Shown here: positions 1 through 8,309 of the stretch, piece by piece
How positions within the stretch are numbered: the first letter of the stretch is position 1
Layout: the number at the start of each line of letters is the position of its first letter
DNA from: Hymenobacter negativus
GTDB lineage: Bacteria; Bacteroidota; Bacteroidia; Cytophagales; Hymenobacteraceae
Reading direction: 5' to 3'
Length of the DNA: 64,000 bases
NCBI RefSeq assembly: GCF_016056375.1
Contig: NZ_JAEDAE010000001.1
Span: 744,001-808,000 of the forward strand
Made by a program: the position numbers and the translations under genes
Notes under the pieces: generated by a model
What the model was told of the DNA's origin: nothing
Seen by the model: the letters and a program-made list of their open reading frames with translations, nothing else
Database searches by the model: none

Positions 1-1780
1 CATCGCCGACCACATCCGCACCATCGCCTTCACCATCGCCGACGGCCAGTTGCCCTCGAACGTGAAGGCCGGCTACGTGATTCGCCGCATCCTGCGCCGA
101 GCCGTGCGCTATGCATTTTCGTCGCTGAATCAAAAGCAGCCGTTCCTCTACAAGCTGGTGCCCGTGCTGGCCGAGCAGATGCGCAACATTTTCCCCGAGC
201 TGAAAGCCCAGACGGCCTTTGTGCAGCGCGTGATTGAGGAGGAGGAAATTGCCTTCTTGAAAACGTTGGAAACCGGCCTGCGCCGCCTCGATGCGCTGGA
301 AGAAACCACGCGCGCCAACGGCGGCGTCATCGACGGCAAAACTGCCTTTGAGCTGTCTGACACCTTCGGATTTCCGCTCGACCTCACCGCCCTCATTGCC
401 CGCGAAAAGGGTCTGACGGTGGACGAGGAAGGCTTTAAGAAGGAGCTGGAGCAACAGAAAAGCCGCAGCCGCAACGCCCAGGAAACCGAGCAAAGCGACT
501 GGGTGACCGTAACCGAACACGACGCCCCCAATGTGTTTGTGGGCTACGACCAGGACGAGGCCACTGCCCGCCTGCTGCGCTACCGCAAAGTCGACAAAAA
601 GGGTAAAACCGAATACCAGCTGGTGTTCGACCAAACCCCGTTCTACGCCGAAAGTGGCGGCCAGATTGGCGATACCGGCTACCTGGAATCGACGCTGAGC
701 AAGGTGCGTGTGATTGACACGAAAAAGGAAAACGACCTTATTATCCACACCACGCTGGAGCTGCCGCAGGAGCTAAACGAGGAATTTCTGGCCCGGCCCG
801 ATGTTGCCCGTCGCACGCTTATCCGCAACAACCACACGGCTACGCACCTGCTGCAAGCCGCCCTGCGCGAGGTGCTGGGTAGCCACGTGCAGCAGAAAGG
901 CTCTTTGGTCAATGACAAGCTGTTGCGCTTCGACTTCTCGCATTTTACCAAAGTTTCGGACGAGCAGCTGCGCGAGATTGAGCAGCTGGTGAACGCGCGC
1001 ATTCGTCAGCAAATCCCGCTCGACGAGCGCCGCAACGTGCCCATTGCCGAGGCCAAAACCCTGGGCGCCATGGCCCTGTTCGGTGAGAAGTACGGCGACT
1101 TTGTGCGCGTCATCACCTTCGACCGCGACTACTCGGTGGAGCTGTGCGGCGGTCTGCACGTAGCCAACACGGGCAGCATCGGGTACTTCAAAATCACGAC
1201 GGAAAGCGCCGTGGGCGCGGGCGTGCGCCGCATCGAGGCCGTGACGGCCGGCGCCGCCGAAGCCTTCGTCGACCAGCAGCTGGCCCTGCTGACTCAGGTG
1301 CGCGAAACCCTCGGCAACCCGCAGCACCTGCTCACCACCCTCGAAAAGCAGGGCGAGGAAATGGCCATCCTGCGCAAGCAAATCGAGCAGTTTGCCCAGC
1401 AAAGCATCAACCAGCAAAAAGACCAGTTGGTGAGCCAGGTGAAGGAGCTGAACGGGGTGAAATTCCTGGCCGCGCAAGTGCAGGCCGGCAGCGCCGACGC
1501 GCTCAAAACCCTGGCTTTCAACCTGCGCCAGGCCGTGCCCAACCTCGTGCTGGTGCTCGGCGCAGAAGTGGACGGCAAGCCGCAGCTGGCCGTGATGCTG
1601 GCCGACGAAATTGCCCAGGCCGGCAAGCTCAATGCTACCACGCTGGTGCGCGAGCTGGCCAAGGAAATCCAAGGCGGCGGCGGCGGGCAGCCGTTCTTCG
1701 CCACGGCCGGCGGCAAGAACGTAGCCGGGCTCGGCGCGGCCATTGCCAAGGCTGAAGCTGCGGTTGCGGCGGCCCAATAA
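1..1780 (+). CDS. alaS: Alanine--tRNA ligase, C-terminal part (5' end outside window)
   Basis: Charges tRNA-Ala with alanine in the cytoplasm and edits Ser/Gly mischarging. The reading frame is open from base 2 and gives 592 residues to the TAA at 1778; the family is usually about 870-880 aa, so roughly the first third (class II catalytic core) lies outside the window. Visible parts in order: the end of the tRNA-recognition helical region (GYVIRRILRRAVRYAF), the editing domain with the zinc/catalytic HTATH at 833-847 and the later CGGLH near 1147, and the DHHA1 tail with a Gly-rich GGGGGQPFFATAGG end. A terminator follows directly, so it is the last gene of its transcript. Identification is secure; only the start is missing. 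Confidence 0.97.
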   Translation, partial: IADHIRTIAFTIADGQLPSNVKAGYVIRRILRRAVRYAFSSLNQKQPFLYKLVPVLAEQMRNIFPELKAQTAFVQRVIEEEEIAFLKTLETGLRRLDALEETTRANGGVIDGKTAFELSDTFGFPLDLTALIAREKGLTVDEEGFKKELEQQKSRSRNAQETEQSDWVTVTEHDAPNVFVGYDQDEATARLLRYRKVDKKGKTEYQLVFDQTPFYAESGGQIGDTGYLESTLSKVRVIDTKKENDLIIHTTLELPQELNEEFLARPDVARRTLIRNNHTATHLLQAALREVLGSHVQQKGSLVNDKLLRFDFSHFTKVSDEQLREIEQLVNARIRQQIPLDERRNVPIAEAKTLGAMALFGEKYGDFVRVITFDRDYSVELCGGLHVANTGSIGYFKITTESAVGAGVRRIEAVTAGAAEAFVDQQLALLTQVRETLGNPQHLLTTLEKQGEEMAILRKQIEQFAQQSINQQKDQLVSQVKELNGVKFLAAQVQAGSADALKTLAFNLRQAVPNLVLVLGAEVDGKPQLAVMLADEIAQAGKLNATTLVRELAKEIQGGGGGQPFFATAGGKNVAGLGAAIAKAEAAVAAAQ

Positions 1781-1808
1781 GTAGTCGACCACTTTGGTAC
1801 ACACCCTG

Positions 1809-1846
1809 AAGGGGCAGCTCCGGCGCGGAAGCTGCCCCTTTTGTTT
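1809..1846 (+). terminator. Rho-independent terminator after alaS
   Basis: Perfect 10-bp stem AAGGGGCAGC / GCTGCCCCTT (1809-1818 with 1831-1840) followed by TTGTTTT. It lies 29 bases after the alaS stop. Confidence 0.85.
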
Positions 1847-2040
1847 TAAAAATATGCTTCCATGGCTGCGGAGTTCTGAGAATGGTTTGGCCGATTTTCG
1901 GACAATGTTCGCCTGTTTTGGTGTAATGCTCGAAGTCGGCCGACGATACATGGCTCAAACCCGCCGCTGCACTGGCATACGGTTACGTTTTTTTAAGCGA
2001 CATTTCCACTCACTTTCACCTTTTCTCCTGCTTCACCATC

Positions 2041-2967
2041 ATGTCCACCTTCGCCCTCGCGCTGCTCATTCTCGTTGGCCTCACGTTGTTTCTGTGCTAC
2101 GTCATTGTGCCGCAGGGTACGGTGGCGGTGGTCACGGTATTCGGCAAATACCGGCGCATCATGCTGCCGGGTCTGAATTTCAAGCTACCCTTTATTGAGA
2201 CAGTATATAAGCGGATTTCCATTCAGAACCGCTCGCTGGAGTTGAATTTCCAGGCCATCACCATCGACCAGGCTAATGTGAATTTCAAGGCTATGCTGGT
2301 GTACGCCGCGTTCGACCAGAGCGAGGAAGCCATCAAGAACGTGGCCTTCAAATTCGTGGATGAAAGCAGCCTGATGCAGGCGCTGGTGCGCACCGTGGAG
2401 GGCAGCATCCGGGCCTTCGTGGCCACGCAGCGCCAGGCCGCCGTGCTGAGCTTGCGCGGCGAAATCGTGCTCCACGTCAAGGACCAGCTCGATGCCACCC
2501 TCGAAAGTTGGGGCTACCACCTGATTGATTTGCAGCTCAACGACATCGCCTTCGACGAAGAAATCATGCGCTCGATGGCCAAAGTAGTGGCCTCGAACAA
2601 CCTGAAAGCCGCCGCCGAAAACGAAGGTCAGGCCCTGCTCATCACCAAAACCAAGGCGGCCGAAGCCGAAGGCAACGCCATCAAAATTGCGGCCGAGGCC
2701 GAAAAAATCGCGGCCCAGCTGCGCGGCCAGGGCGTGGCGCTGTTCCGCGAGGAAGTGACCAAGGGTTTGGCGCACGCTGTGGAGGAAGTCACTAAAAACA
2801 ACCTTGACCCCTCGCTGGTGTATTTTTCGATGTGGACCGAAGCCATCAAGCACTTCGCTGAGCAGGGCAAAGGCAACGTCATTTTCCTCGACGGCTCGAA
2901 CGAAGGGATGAGCAAAAACCTGGAGCAGATGATGGCCATGCAGCAGCTGCAGCGCCCGCTGAAGTAA
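2041..2967 (+). CDS. SPFH/Band 7 (stomatin-prohibitin) domain membrane protein
   Basis: 308 aa membrane-anchored scaffold of the stomatin/prohibitin/flotillin superfamily; such proteins organise membrane microdomains and often protect or tether membrane proteases. One N-terminal hydrophobic segment (about residues 3-25) is followed by the Band 7 fold, with VPQGTVAVVTVFGKYRRIMLPG typical of its first strands. An Ala/Glu/Lys-rich coiled coil (about 195-240, AAEAEGNAIKIAAEAEKIAA) follows, then a short Met/Gln-rich tail. The start is the only ATG before the hydrophobic segment. It is flanked by terminators on both sides, so it is probably monocistronic. No NfeD-like partner gene is next to it, so its partner is unknown. 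Confidence 0.88.
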   Translation: MSTFALALLILVGLTLFLCYVIVPQGTVAVVTVFGKYRRIMLPGLNFKLPFIETVYKRISIQNRSLELNFQAITIDQANVNFKAMLVYAAFDQSEEAIKNVAFKFVDESSLMQALVRTVEGSIRAFVATQRQAAVLSLRGEIVLHVKDQLDATLESWGYHLIDLQLNDIAFDEEIMRSMAKVVASNNLKAAAENEGQALLITKTKAAEAEGNAIKIAAEAEKIAAQLRGQGVALFREEVTKGLAHAVEEVTKNNLDPSLVYFSMWTEAIKHFAEQGKGNVIFLDGSNEGMSKNLEQMMAMQQLQRPLK

Positions 2968-3006
2968 GCTGGGGCAGCCGTTTTGCCGCCCGGTGCGTAA
3001 TTTGGG

Positions 3007-3052
3007 GGAGTTGAAAGTCTGGCACTGTTTCTAGGGCTTTCAACTCCTTTTT
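3007..3052 (+). terminator. Terminator after SPFH gene
   Basis: Perfect 11-bp stem GGAGTTGAAAG / CTTTCAACTCC (3007-3017 with 3037-3047) and a T-run (3048-3052). It sits between the SPFH stop and the GTG start of the next gene. Confidence 0.8.
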
Positions 3053-3061
3053 ACTTGTCCG

Positions 3062-3916
3062 GTGAAAACACGCTTACTGTATCTGGGGCTTTTATTGGCG
3101 GGCCCGCTGGCCGGCCAGGCGCAAGCGCCCCGGGCCGCTACGCCCGGCCCCATCAGTAGCTTTTTTACGCCCGACTATCAGCCTTCCACCGCTTCCGATA
3201 GCACGGCCCTGTGCGCCGAAACCACGTTTCGCGACAGCCTGAGCGGCATCACGCGGGTGTATTATCCGTCAGGCAAGCTCAAGCAGTACATTCCCTACCT
3301 CAACGTGGTGCGGGGTGTGCGCTACGGCAGCGTCACGACCTGGTACGAGAACGGCCAGATGTGCACGAAAGAGGACTACGTGCGAGGGGTGCGCCACGGC
3401 GACCTGCTGACCTATTATCCCGATGGCACCCTCAAACGGCGCGAGCACTGCCAGGACGGGCGTTGCGGCGTGGGTACCTGCTACGACGCCAACGGCTACC
3501 CCGTGCCCTACTTTGCCTACGAGCAGCTGCCGCTGTACCCCGGCGGCGAGGAGCGCCTGCTGAAGGAGCTCGCCAAAGCCGTGCGCCTCAACAGCCAGGA
3601 GCTGGCCGCCGCCCGCCGCGCCACCCGCCACATGCCGGACATGGTGCAATTTGGCTGGCGGCGCGAGGTGGATGTGGAACTGGCCGTGGCCACCGACGGC
3701 CGCGTCACCGATGCCCGGGTGGTACAGTCCACCGCCGGTTTTTTGAATAATGCCGTGCTGCGGGCCGTGGCCAAGTTGCAACGGCAATTTGTGCCCGGCC
3801 GGCGCGACGGCCAAGTGATGACCAGCTTCCTCACGGTGCCGCTGTTCTACACCCTCGAAGCGCCCAGCCGTCAGTCGTACCCGAGCAGCTACGGCAGCCC
3901 CCGGATGCGCCGCTAG
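3062..3916 (+). CDS. Secreted MORN-like / TonB C-terminal domain protein
   Basis: 284 aa. A GTG start gives a clean signal peptide (KTRLLYLGLLLAGPLAGQAQA) with an AQA-type cleavage site near residue 22. Residues about 60-125 carry MORN-2/YwqK-type repeats (YPSGKLKQYIPY, WYENGQMCTKEDY, YPDGTLKRREHC). The C-terminal 90 residues resemble a TonB C-terminal domain (VDVELAVATDGRVTDARVVQST, then VPGRRDGQVMTSFLTVPLFY). Bacteroidota proteins with this pairing are often named energy-transducer TonB, but here the N-terminus looks cleavable rather than an inner-membrane anchor, so periplasmic or outer-membrane location is more likely. The function is unknown. The preceding terminator suggests its own transcript. 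Confidence 0.8.
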   Translation: MKTRLLYLGLLLAGPLAGQAQAPRAATPGPISSFFTPDYQPSTASDSTALCAETTFRDSLSGITRVYYPSGKLKQYIPYLNVVRGVRYGSVTTWYENGQMCTKEDYVRGVRHGDLLTYYPDGTLKRREHCQDGRCGVGTCYDANGYPVPYFAYEQLPLYPGGEERLLKELAKAVRLNSQELAAARRATRHMPDMVQFGWRREVDVELAVATDGRVTDARVVQSTAGFLNNAVLRAVAKLQRQFVPGRRDGQVMTSFLTVPLFYTLEAPSRQSYPSSYGSPRMRR

Positions 3917-4062
3917 GTCCGGTTGACCATAACGGCACGGGCCAATTCAGCTACTTCTGGGCCGAAAATCGGCCATTGGCGGCTCTGCCATGCGGGCCGG
4001 CTTCTGCCTACCCGTTACCTTTAAGGCTGAATACCCAGTAGGACCCCGCGTTTTTACAGAAT

Positions 4063-5517
4063 ATGGACGAAGCCACCCTTGCCAAATACCAGCCCGTCAT
4101 CGGTCTGGAAGTTCACGCCCAGCTGCTCACGCACAGCAAGATGTACTCTTCCGACGAGAACGAGTACGGCGTTGCACCCAATACCAACCTGTCCGTCATC
4201 ACCCTCGGCCACCCCGGCACCCTGCCCAAGGTGAACCGCACGGCCGTGGAATTTGCCATGAAAATGGGCCTGGCCACCAATTGCCAGATTCGGCGCGACA
4301 ACCTGTTTGCCCGCAAAAATTACTTCTATCCCGACTTGCCCAAGGGCTACCAGATTACCCAGGACAAAACCCCGATTTGCTACGACGGCCACCTCGAAGT
4401 GCGCGTAGGCGAGGAAACCAAGCGCATTGGCATCACCCGCATTCACATGGAGGAAGACGCCGGCAAATCGATGCACCTGGCCGGTGAAACCGAAACCCTG
4501 GTGGATCTGAACCGCGCCGGTGTGCCGCTCATCGAAATCGTGAGCGAGCCCGACATCCGGACCGGCGACGAAGCCTATGCCTACCTCACCGAAATCAAGA
4601 AGCTGGTGGAGTACCTCGGCATCTGCGACGGCAACATGGAGGAAGGCTCGCTGCGCTGCGACGCCAACATTTCGGTGATGCTGAAAGGGGCCGACAAGTT
4701 CGGCATGAAGGTGGAAGTGAAGAACATGAACTCCTTCCGCAACGTGCAGCGCGCCATTGCCTACGAAGTGGAGCGGCAGATTAACCTGCTCGAAGCCGGC
4801 GGCGAAGTGGTTAGCGAAACCCGTGGTTTTGATGCCGCCAGCGGCACCACCAACGGCCAGCGCAGCAAGGAAACCCTCAACGACTACCGCTACTTCCCCG
4901 AGCCGGATTTGCCCCCACTGGTGATATCGGACGAGTGGCTGCACCGCGTGGCTGCCGAGCTGCCGGCCCTACCGCAGCAGCTCTATTCGCGCTTCACCGG
5001 CGAGCTGGGCCTGAGTTCCTACGACGCCTCGGTGCTCATCGACCAGAAAGAAGTGGCGCTGTTTTTCGACGACCTTTCGCGCCTCACGCCCAACGCCAAA
5101 GCGGCGGCCAACTGGGTGATGGGCCCCGTGAAGTCGTACCTAAACGAGCGCGCCCTCACCATGGCCGATTTTCCGCTCGACGCCGCCCAGCTTGCCGGCA
5201 TAATCGAGCTGATTGACGCCGGCAAAATCAACTACTCCGTGGCCAGCAAGCAGCTGTTTCCGCACCTGCTGGAGCACCCTACTGCCAACGCCACTGGCGC
5301 AGCCGAAAGCCTGGGCCTGCTCACGCAAGCCGACAACGGCGAGCTGGCCGGCCTGGTGCAGCAAGTGCTCGACGCCAACCCCGCCAAAGTAGCCGAGTAC
5401 CGCGCCGGCAAAAAGTCACTCACCGGCATGTTCATGGGCGAGCTCATGAAGCTCACCGGCGGCAAGGCCGACCCCAAGCTGGCCAACCAGCTGCTCCGCG
5501 CCGGGCTGGACGGGTAA
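4063..5517 (+). CDS. gatB: Asp-tRNA(Asn)/Glu-tRNA(Gln) amidotransferase subunit B
   Basis: 484 aa, normal length for GatB. It is the subunit of GatCAB that binds misacylated Asp-tRNA-Asn or Glu-tRNA-Gln and phosphorylates the carboxylate before transamidation. Diagnostic pieces are the N-terminal YQPVIGLEVHAQL, the HMEEDAGKS signature, LVDLNRAGVPLIEIVSEPD, GSLRCDANIS, and the C-terminal YqeY-like helical domain (GMFMGELMKLTGGKADPKL). The ATG at 4063 places the conserved N-terminus at residue 9. gatA and gatC are not adjacent, which is common in this phylum. A partial promoter match TTACCTTTA lies just upstream. Confidence 0.97.
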   Translation: MDEATLAKYQPVIGLEVHAQLLTHSKMYSSDENEYGVAPNTNLSVITLGHPGTLPKVNRTAVEFAMKMGLATNCQIRRDNLFARKNYFYPDLPKGYQITQDKTPICYDGHLEVRVGEETKRIGITRIHMEEDAGKSMHLAGETETLVDLNRAGVPLIEIVSEPDIRTGDEAYAYLTEIKKLVEYLGICDGNMEEGSLRCDANISVMLKGADKFGMKVEVKNMNSFRNVQRAIAYEVERQINLLEAGGEVVSETRGFDAASGTTNGQRSKETLNDYRYFPEPDLPPLVISDEWLHRVAAELPALPQQLYSRFTGELGLSSYDASVLIDQKEVALFFDDLSRLTPNAKAAANWVMGPVKSYLNERALTMADFPLDAAQLAGIIELIDAGKINYSVASKQLFPHLLEHPTANATGAAESLGLLTQADNGELAGLVQQVLDANPAKVAEYRAGKKSLTGMFMGELMKLTGGKADPKLANQLLRAGLDG

Positions 5518-5621
5518 GGGCTTCGGTTTTAATCCGTCTGCCCCACCGACTCCGGCTTTCGCTGCCGGAACAATCCTCTAACGGCCCCGCGTTGGCCATT
5601 TCGATTCACAAGTTCACGCAC

Positions 5622-6755
5622 ATGCCTCACCTCATGATAAAATCTGTTTTCCTGGCTGCCACCGTGCTGGGCATGGCCAACGCCTGCCAGAATGCTGCCG
5701 CTGCCGATGGCTACGAAATTTCGGGCCAGCTGAAAAATGCCCCGGCCGGCACGGTGCTGCACCTTTCCGAGCTCAACTCCAACCAGTTTGTGGAGAAAAC
5801 CACGGCCAAAACCGATGCCGCCGGGAAGTTTTCCCTGAAAGGCGCCGCCGTGGCCCCCGGCATCTACCAGCTCAAGGTGGACGATGCCAACCAGGTGCTG
5901 CTGCTGCTCGACAACAAAACCCACGTAGAAGTGAGCGGCGACGCCAAAAGCCTGCCTAATTCCTACAGTGTGAAAGGCAGCAAGGATGCCGAAGTGCTCC
6001 GCCAGCTCACGCAGGTGATGGAGGGCAGCAAGGGCCAGCTCGAAGACATCAGCAAGCGCTACGGCGTGGCCGGGCAGGCCGGCAAAACCGAGGAGATGAA
6101 GGCCATTGAGAAGGAGTATTACGCCATTCAGGGCCGCAACACGGCCAAAATGAAGTCGCTCATTCGGCGCAATGTGACGTCCGTAGCCAGTGGATTTGCC
6201 GTGGGCACGTTCATTAATCCCGAAGAAGAATTTCTGTTTGCCGACTCCGTTGCGGCCATTCAGCGCAAGGCCAACCCAAATTCGCCCTTCACCAAGGAGC
6301 TAACGGCCCGCCTCGAGCCCATGCGCGCCACCGCTCAGGGCGCTATGGCTCCCGAAATCAATCTGCCCCAGCCCGACGGCTCCAAGCTGGCCCTGAGCAG
6401 CCTGCGTGGCAAATACGTGCTGATTGATTTCTGGGCGAGCTGGTGCGGCCCCTGCCGCCAGGAAAACCCCAACGTGGTACGGGCCTATAACCAGTTTAAA
6501 GACAAGGGCAAAGGCTTTACCATCTATTCGGTGTCGCTGGACCAGGAGAAGGGCAAATGGGAAAAAGCCATTGCCGCCGACGGCCTCACCTGGCACCACG
6601 TATCGGACCTGGCCGGCTGGCAAAGCGTGGCCGGTGCTGCCTACGGCGTGAAAGCCATTCCGCAGTCCTTCCTGGTGGACCCGCAAGGCAAAATCATCGC
6701 CAAGAACCTGCGCGGCGAAGCCCTGTCCGCCAAGCTGGCCGAAGTGCTGAAATAG
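5622..6755 (+). CDS. TlpA-like thioredoxin lipoprotein with DUF4369-type N-terminal domain
   Basis: 377 aa from ATG 5622; ATG 5634 (MIKSVFLAATVLG) is equally plausible, and a frame-open TTG at 5592 would only add a polar extension. The signal peptide ends in MANAC, a likely lipobox. Residues about 25-120 form a beta-rich DUF4369-like domain (EISGQLKNAPAGTVLHLSEL), the middle is helical, and the last 140 residues are a TlpA/ResA-type thioredoxin domain with FWASWCGPCRQENP (WCGPC redox pair) and the cis-Pro region AIPQSFLVD. Probably an envelope thiol-disulfide reductase. It ends at a bidirectional terminator. The partner proteins cannot be told from context. Confidence 0.9.
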   Translation: MPHLMIKSVFLAATVLGMANACQNAAAADGYEISGQLKNAPAGTVLHLSELNSNQFVEKTTAKTDAAGKFSLKGAAVAPGIYQLKVDDANQVLLLLDNKTHVEVSGDAKSLPNSYSVKGSKDAEVLRQLTQVMEGSKGQLEDISKRYGVAGQAGKTEEMKAIEKEYYAIQGRNTAKMKSLIRRNVTSVASGFAVGTFINPEEEFLFADSVAAIQRKANPNSPFTKELTARLEPMRATAQGAMAPEINLPQPDGSKLALSSLRGKYVLIDFWASWCGPCRQENPNVVRAYNQFKDKGKGFTIYSVSLDQEKGKWEKAIAADGLTWHHVSDLAGWQSVAGAAYGVKAIPQSFLVDPQGKIIAKNLRGEALSAKLAEVLK

Positions 6756-6772
6756 CTCACATCTGCATCAAC

Positions 6773-6808
6773 AAAAAAGCCCCGTCTGATTTCAGACGGG
6801 GCTTTTTT
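6773..6808. terminator. Bidirectional terminator between TlpA-like gene and minus-strand gene
   Basis: Perfect hairpin AAAAAAGCCCCGTCTGA / TCAGACGGGGCTTTTTT with a 2-base loop, A-run on one side and T-run on the other, between two convergent genes. Confidence 0.92.
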
Positions 6809-6841
6809 GTTTGCGAACGAAGTAGGGGCGTACCCCAGAAA

Positions 6842-7588
6842 TTAGCCCAAAAACATGCGTTGCAAGCCGGGCCAGAGACGCTTCTTCAAGCTAACATCAT
6901 ACTCCACCAAATCGACCGTGGCCGATGCCAGATAGGCGAGGCCGAGGCTGGGGAACAGGACGGGCTCGTAAATCTGGGTGTTCCGGATGGTGGTATCGAG
7001 CAGGTTTTTGCCGAAGGCCACAATGTGCGTAGCCGCCAGCTCGCGGCGCAGGTTGGCCAGCGCCACGGGCAGCTCTGATTCCACATTCACCAGCAGCACG
7101 TCGGCCATCACCAGGTTGAGGGCCTGGAGCATTTTGTTCAGAAACACGTTGCGGTGCATCTTGAGAAACTGGTCTGACGGCAACCGAAACAGCAGGATTA
7201 CGCCCTGCGCGTTGTCGCCCATCACCGTGAATGGCGTGCGCATGACAGGCGGCACAGCTGGTTCCATAGGTGCCGCTACCGGGGCGGCTTGGGCCGGGCG
7301 CGGGGCCGCCGGCACTGGTGGCCCCGCCGCTGCTACCGGGTGCAAGGCACTCGAAGTAAGCCGTTCCAGGCCTGCCGAGGGCTTGCTATAAGCCATCGGC
7401 GGCATGCTGGAAACGCGGGGCGCCGCCACTGGCTCAGGCTTAAGGGTTGGTGGTGGGGCGGGCGCGGCCTCGGCAACCGACGGAGCCGGCGGCGCAGTGG
7501 CCTGCTCCTCAGCCGCCGGGTCGGCCGGCACGTAGAGCGTCACGTCGGTATAGAAATTTTGCAGAAAGGCCAGCTTTTCGGCAGACAT
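6842..7588 (-). CDS. Conserved protein of unknown function with Pro/Ala-rich linker
   Basis: 248 aa, no signal peptide or membrane segment, so cytosolic. The N-terminal 20 residues (MSAEKLAFLQNFYTDVTLYV) are followed by a roughly 100-residue Pro/Ala-rich low-complexity linker. The C-terminal 130 residues look folded: VILLFRLPSDQF, then MLQALNLVMADVLLVNV, a Rossmann-like THIVAFGKNLL, and a C-terminal LKKRLWPGLQRMF helix. I cannot name the family; the layout resembles short conserved Bacteroidota hypothetical proteins. It sits downstream of the thioesterase (55-base gap) in the same direction, so they may be cotranscribed. The function should be left open. Confidence 0.75.
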   Translation of the reverse strand: MSAEKLAFLQNFYTDVTLYVPADPAAEEQATAPPAPSVAEAAPAPPPTLKPEPVAAPRVSSMPPMAYSKPSAGLERLTSSALHPVAAAGPPVPAAPRPAQAAPVAAPMEPAVPPVMRTPFTVMGDNAQGVILLFRLPSDQFLKMHRNVFLNKMLQALNLVMADVLLVNVESELPVALANLRRELAATHIVAFGKNLLDTTIRNTQIYEPVLFPSLGLAYLASATVDLVEYDVSLKKRLWPGLQRMFLG

Positions 7589-7643
7589 GGCGCGACGGTT
7601 AGGGTGAGGAGGTTTGGCTGAGTTACCGAAGTAATTATACCGA

Positions 7644-8162
7644 TTATTTCAAATCGAACAAGGCTTTCAGCTCCTGGGCTTCGGCGGGCTGCATGCGGCC
7701 CGCCAGCACCAGGCGCAGCTGCCGACGGCGCAGGGCACCTTCGTAAAGGCTGATTTCGGCTTCGGTTTCCGGCACGGCCTCGGGCACATCGATGGGACGG
7801 CCGCTTTGGTCCACGGCCACGAAAGTGAAGAAGGCCTCGTTTGTTTTGAGCTTCGTACCGCTCGGGATGTCCTCGGCCCATACGTCGATGTGCACTTCCA
7901 TACTGGAGCTGAACGCGCGCGTCACCTGCGCCTGCAGCGTGACCACATTGCCCAGCCGGATGCTGTCGCGAAACGACACGTTGTCAACCGAAGCCGTGAC
8001 CACGATGCGGTTGGAGTGCTTCTGGGCCGCGATGGCGGCGGCAATGTCCATGAGGTGCATCATGCGCCCCCCCATGAGGTTATTGAGGGTGTTGGTGTCG
8101 TTGGGTAGTACCAGCTCGGTCATGATGACGAACGAGTCGGCGACGGGTTTTTGCTTGCGCAT
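7644..8162 (-). CDS. Acyl-CoA thioesterase, hotdog fold (YciA/BFIT type)
   Basis: 172 aa single-hotdog thioesterase that hydrolyses acyl-CoA to free acid and CoA in the cytosol. Family signs: the N-terminal LVLPNDTNTLNNLMGGRMMHLMD, in which the Asn and the GGRMMHLMD helix match the catalytic loop and central helix of acyl-CoA hydrolases (COG1607), then ASVDNVSFRDSIRLGNVVTL and the KTNEAFFTFVAVD strand. The ATG at 8162 is favoured because the conserved core begins about 15 residues later. Substrate chain length cannot be read from the sequence. The M43 protease gene upstream is separated from it by a terminator. Confidence 0.9.
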   Translation of the reverse strand: MRKQKPVADSFVIMTELVLPNDTNTLNNLMGGRMMHLMDIAAAIAAQKHSNRIVVTASVDNVSFRDSIRLGNVVTLQAQVTRAFSSSMEVHIDVWAEDIPSGTKLKTNEAFFTFVAVDQSGRPIDVPEAVPETEAEISLYEGALRRRQLRLVLAGRMQPAEAQELKALFDLK

Positions 8163-8243
8163 GGAGAAAAAGGAATGCGGCCTGCGGTAGGCCAGGAAAA
8201 CTGCCGCAAAGGTACGGCCCCAGCGCAGCGGGGGCCAGCACCC

Positions 8244-8278
8244 AAAAAAAGCCCCGTCCGATTTCGGACGGGGCTTTT
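8244..8278 (-). terminator. Terminator downstream of the first M43 protease gene
   Basis: Hairpin AGCCCCGTCCGA / TCGGACGGGGCT, with seven A on the left that read as seven T on the minus strand. It is nearly the same hairpin as at 6773-6808, differing by one compensated base pair. Confidence 0.88.
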
Positions 8279-8309
8279 CTCAAGCAGCAATAAAATGCCG
8301 GACGCGGGA

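Noticed and set aside
4054..4944. Minus-strand open frame of 296 codons opposite gatB
   Set aside because: Antisense shadow; gatB is clearly the real gene.
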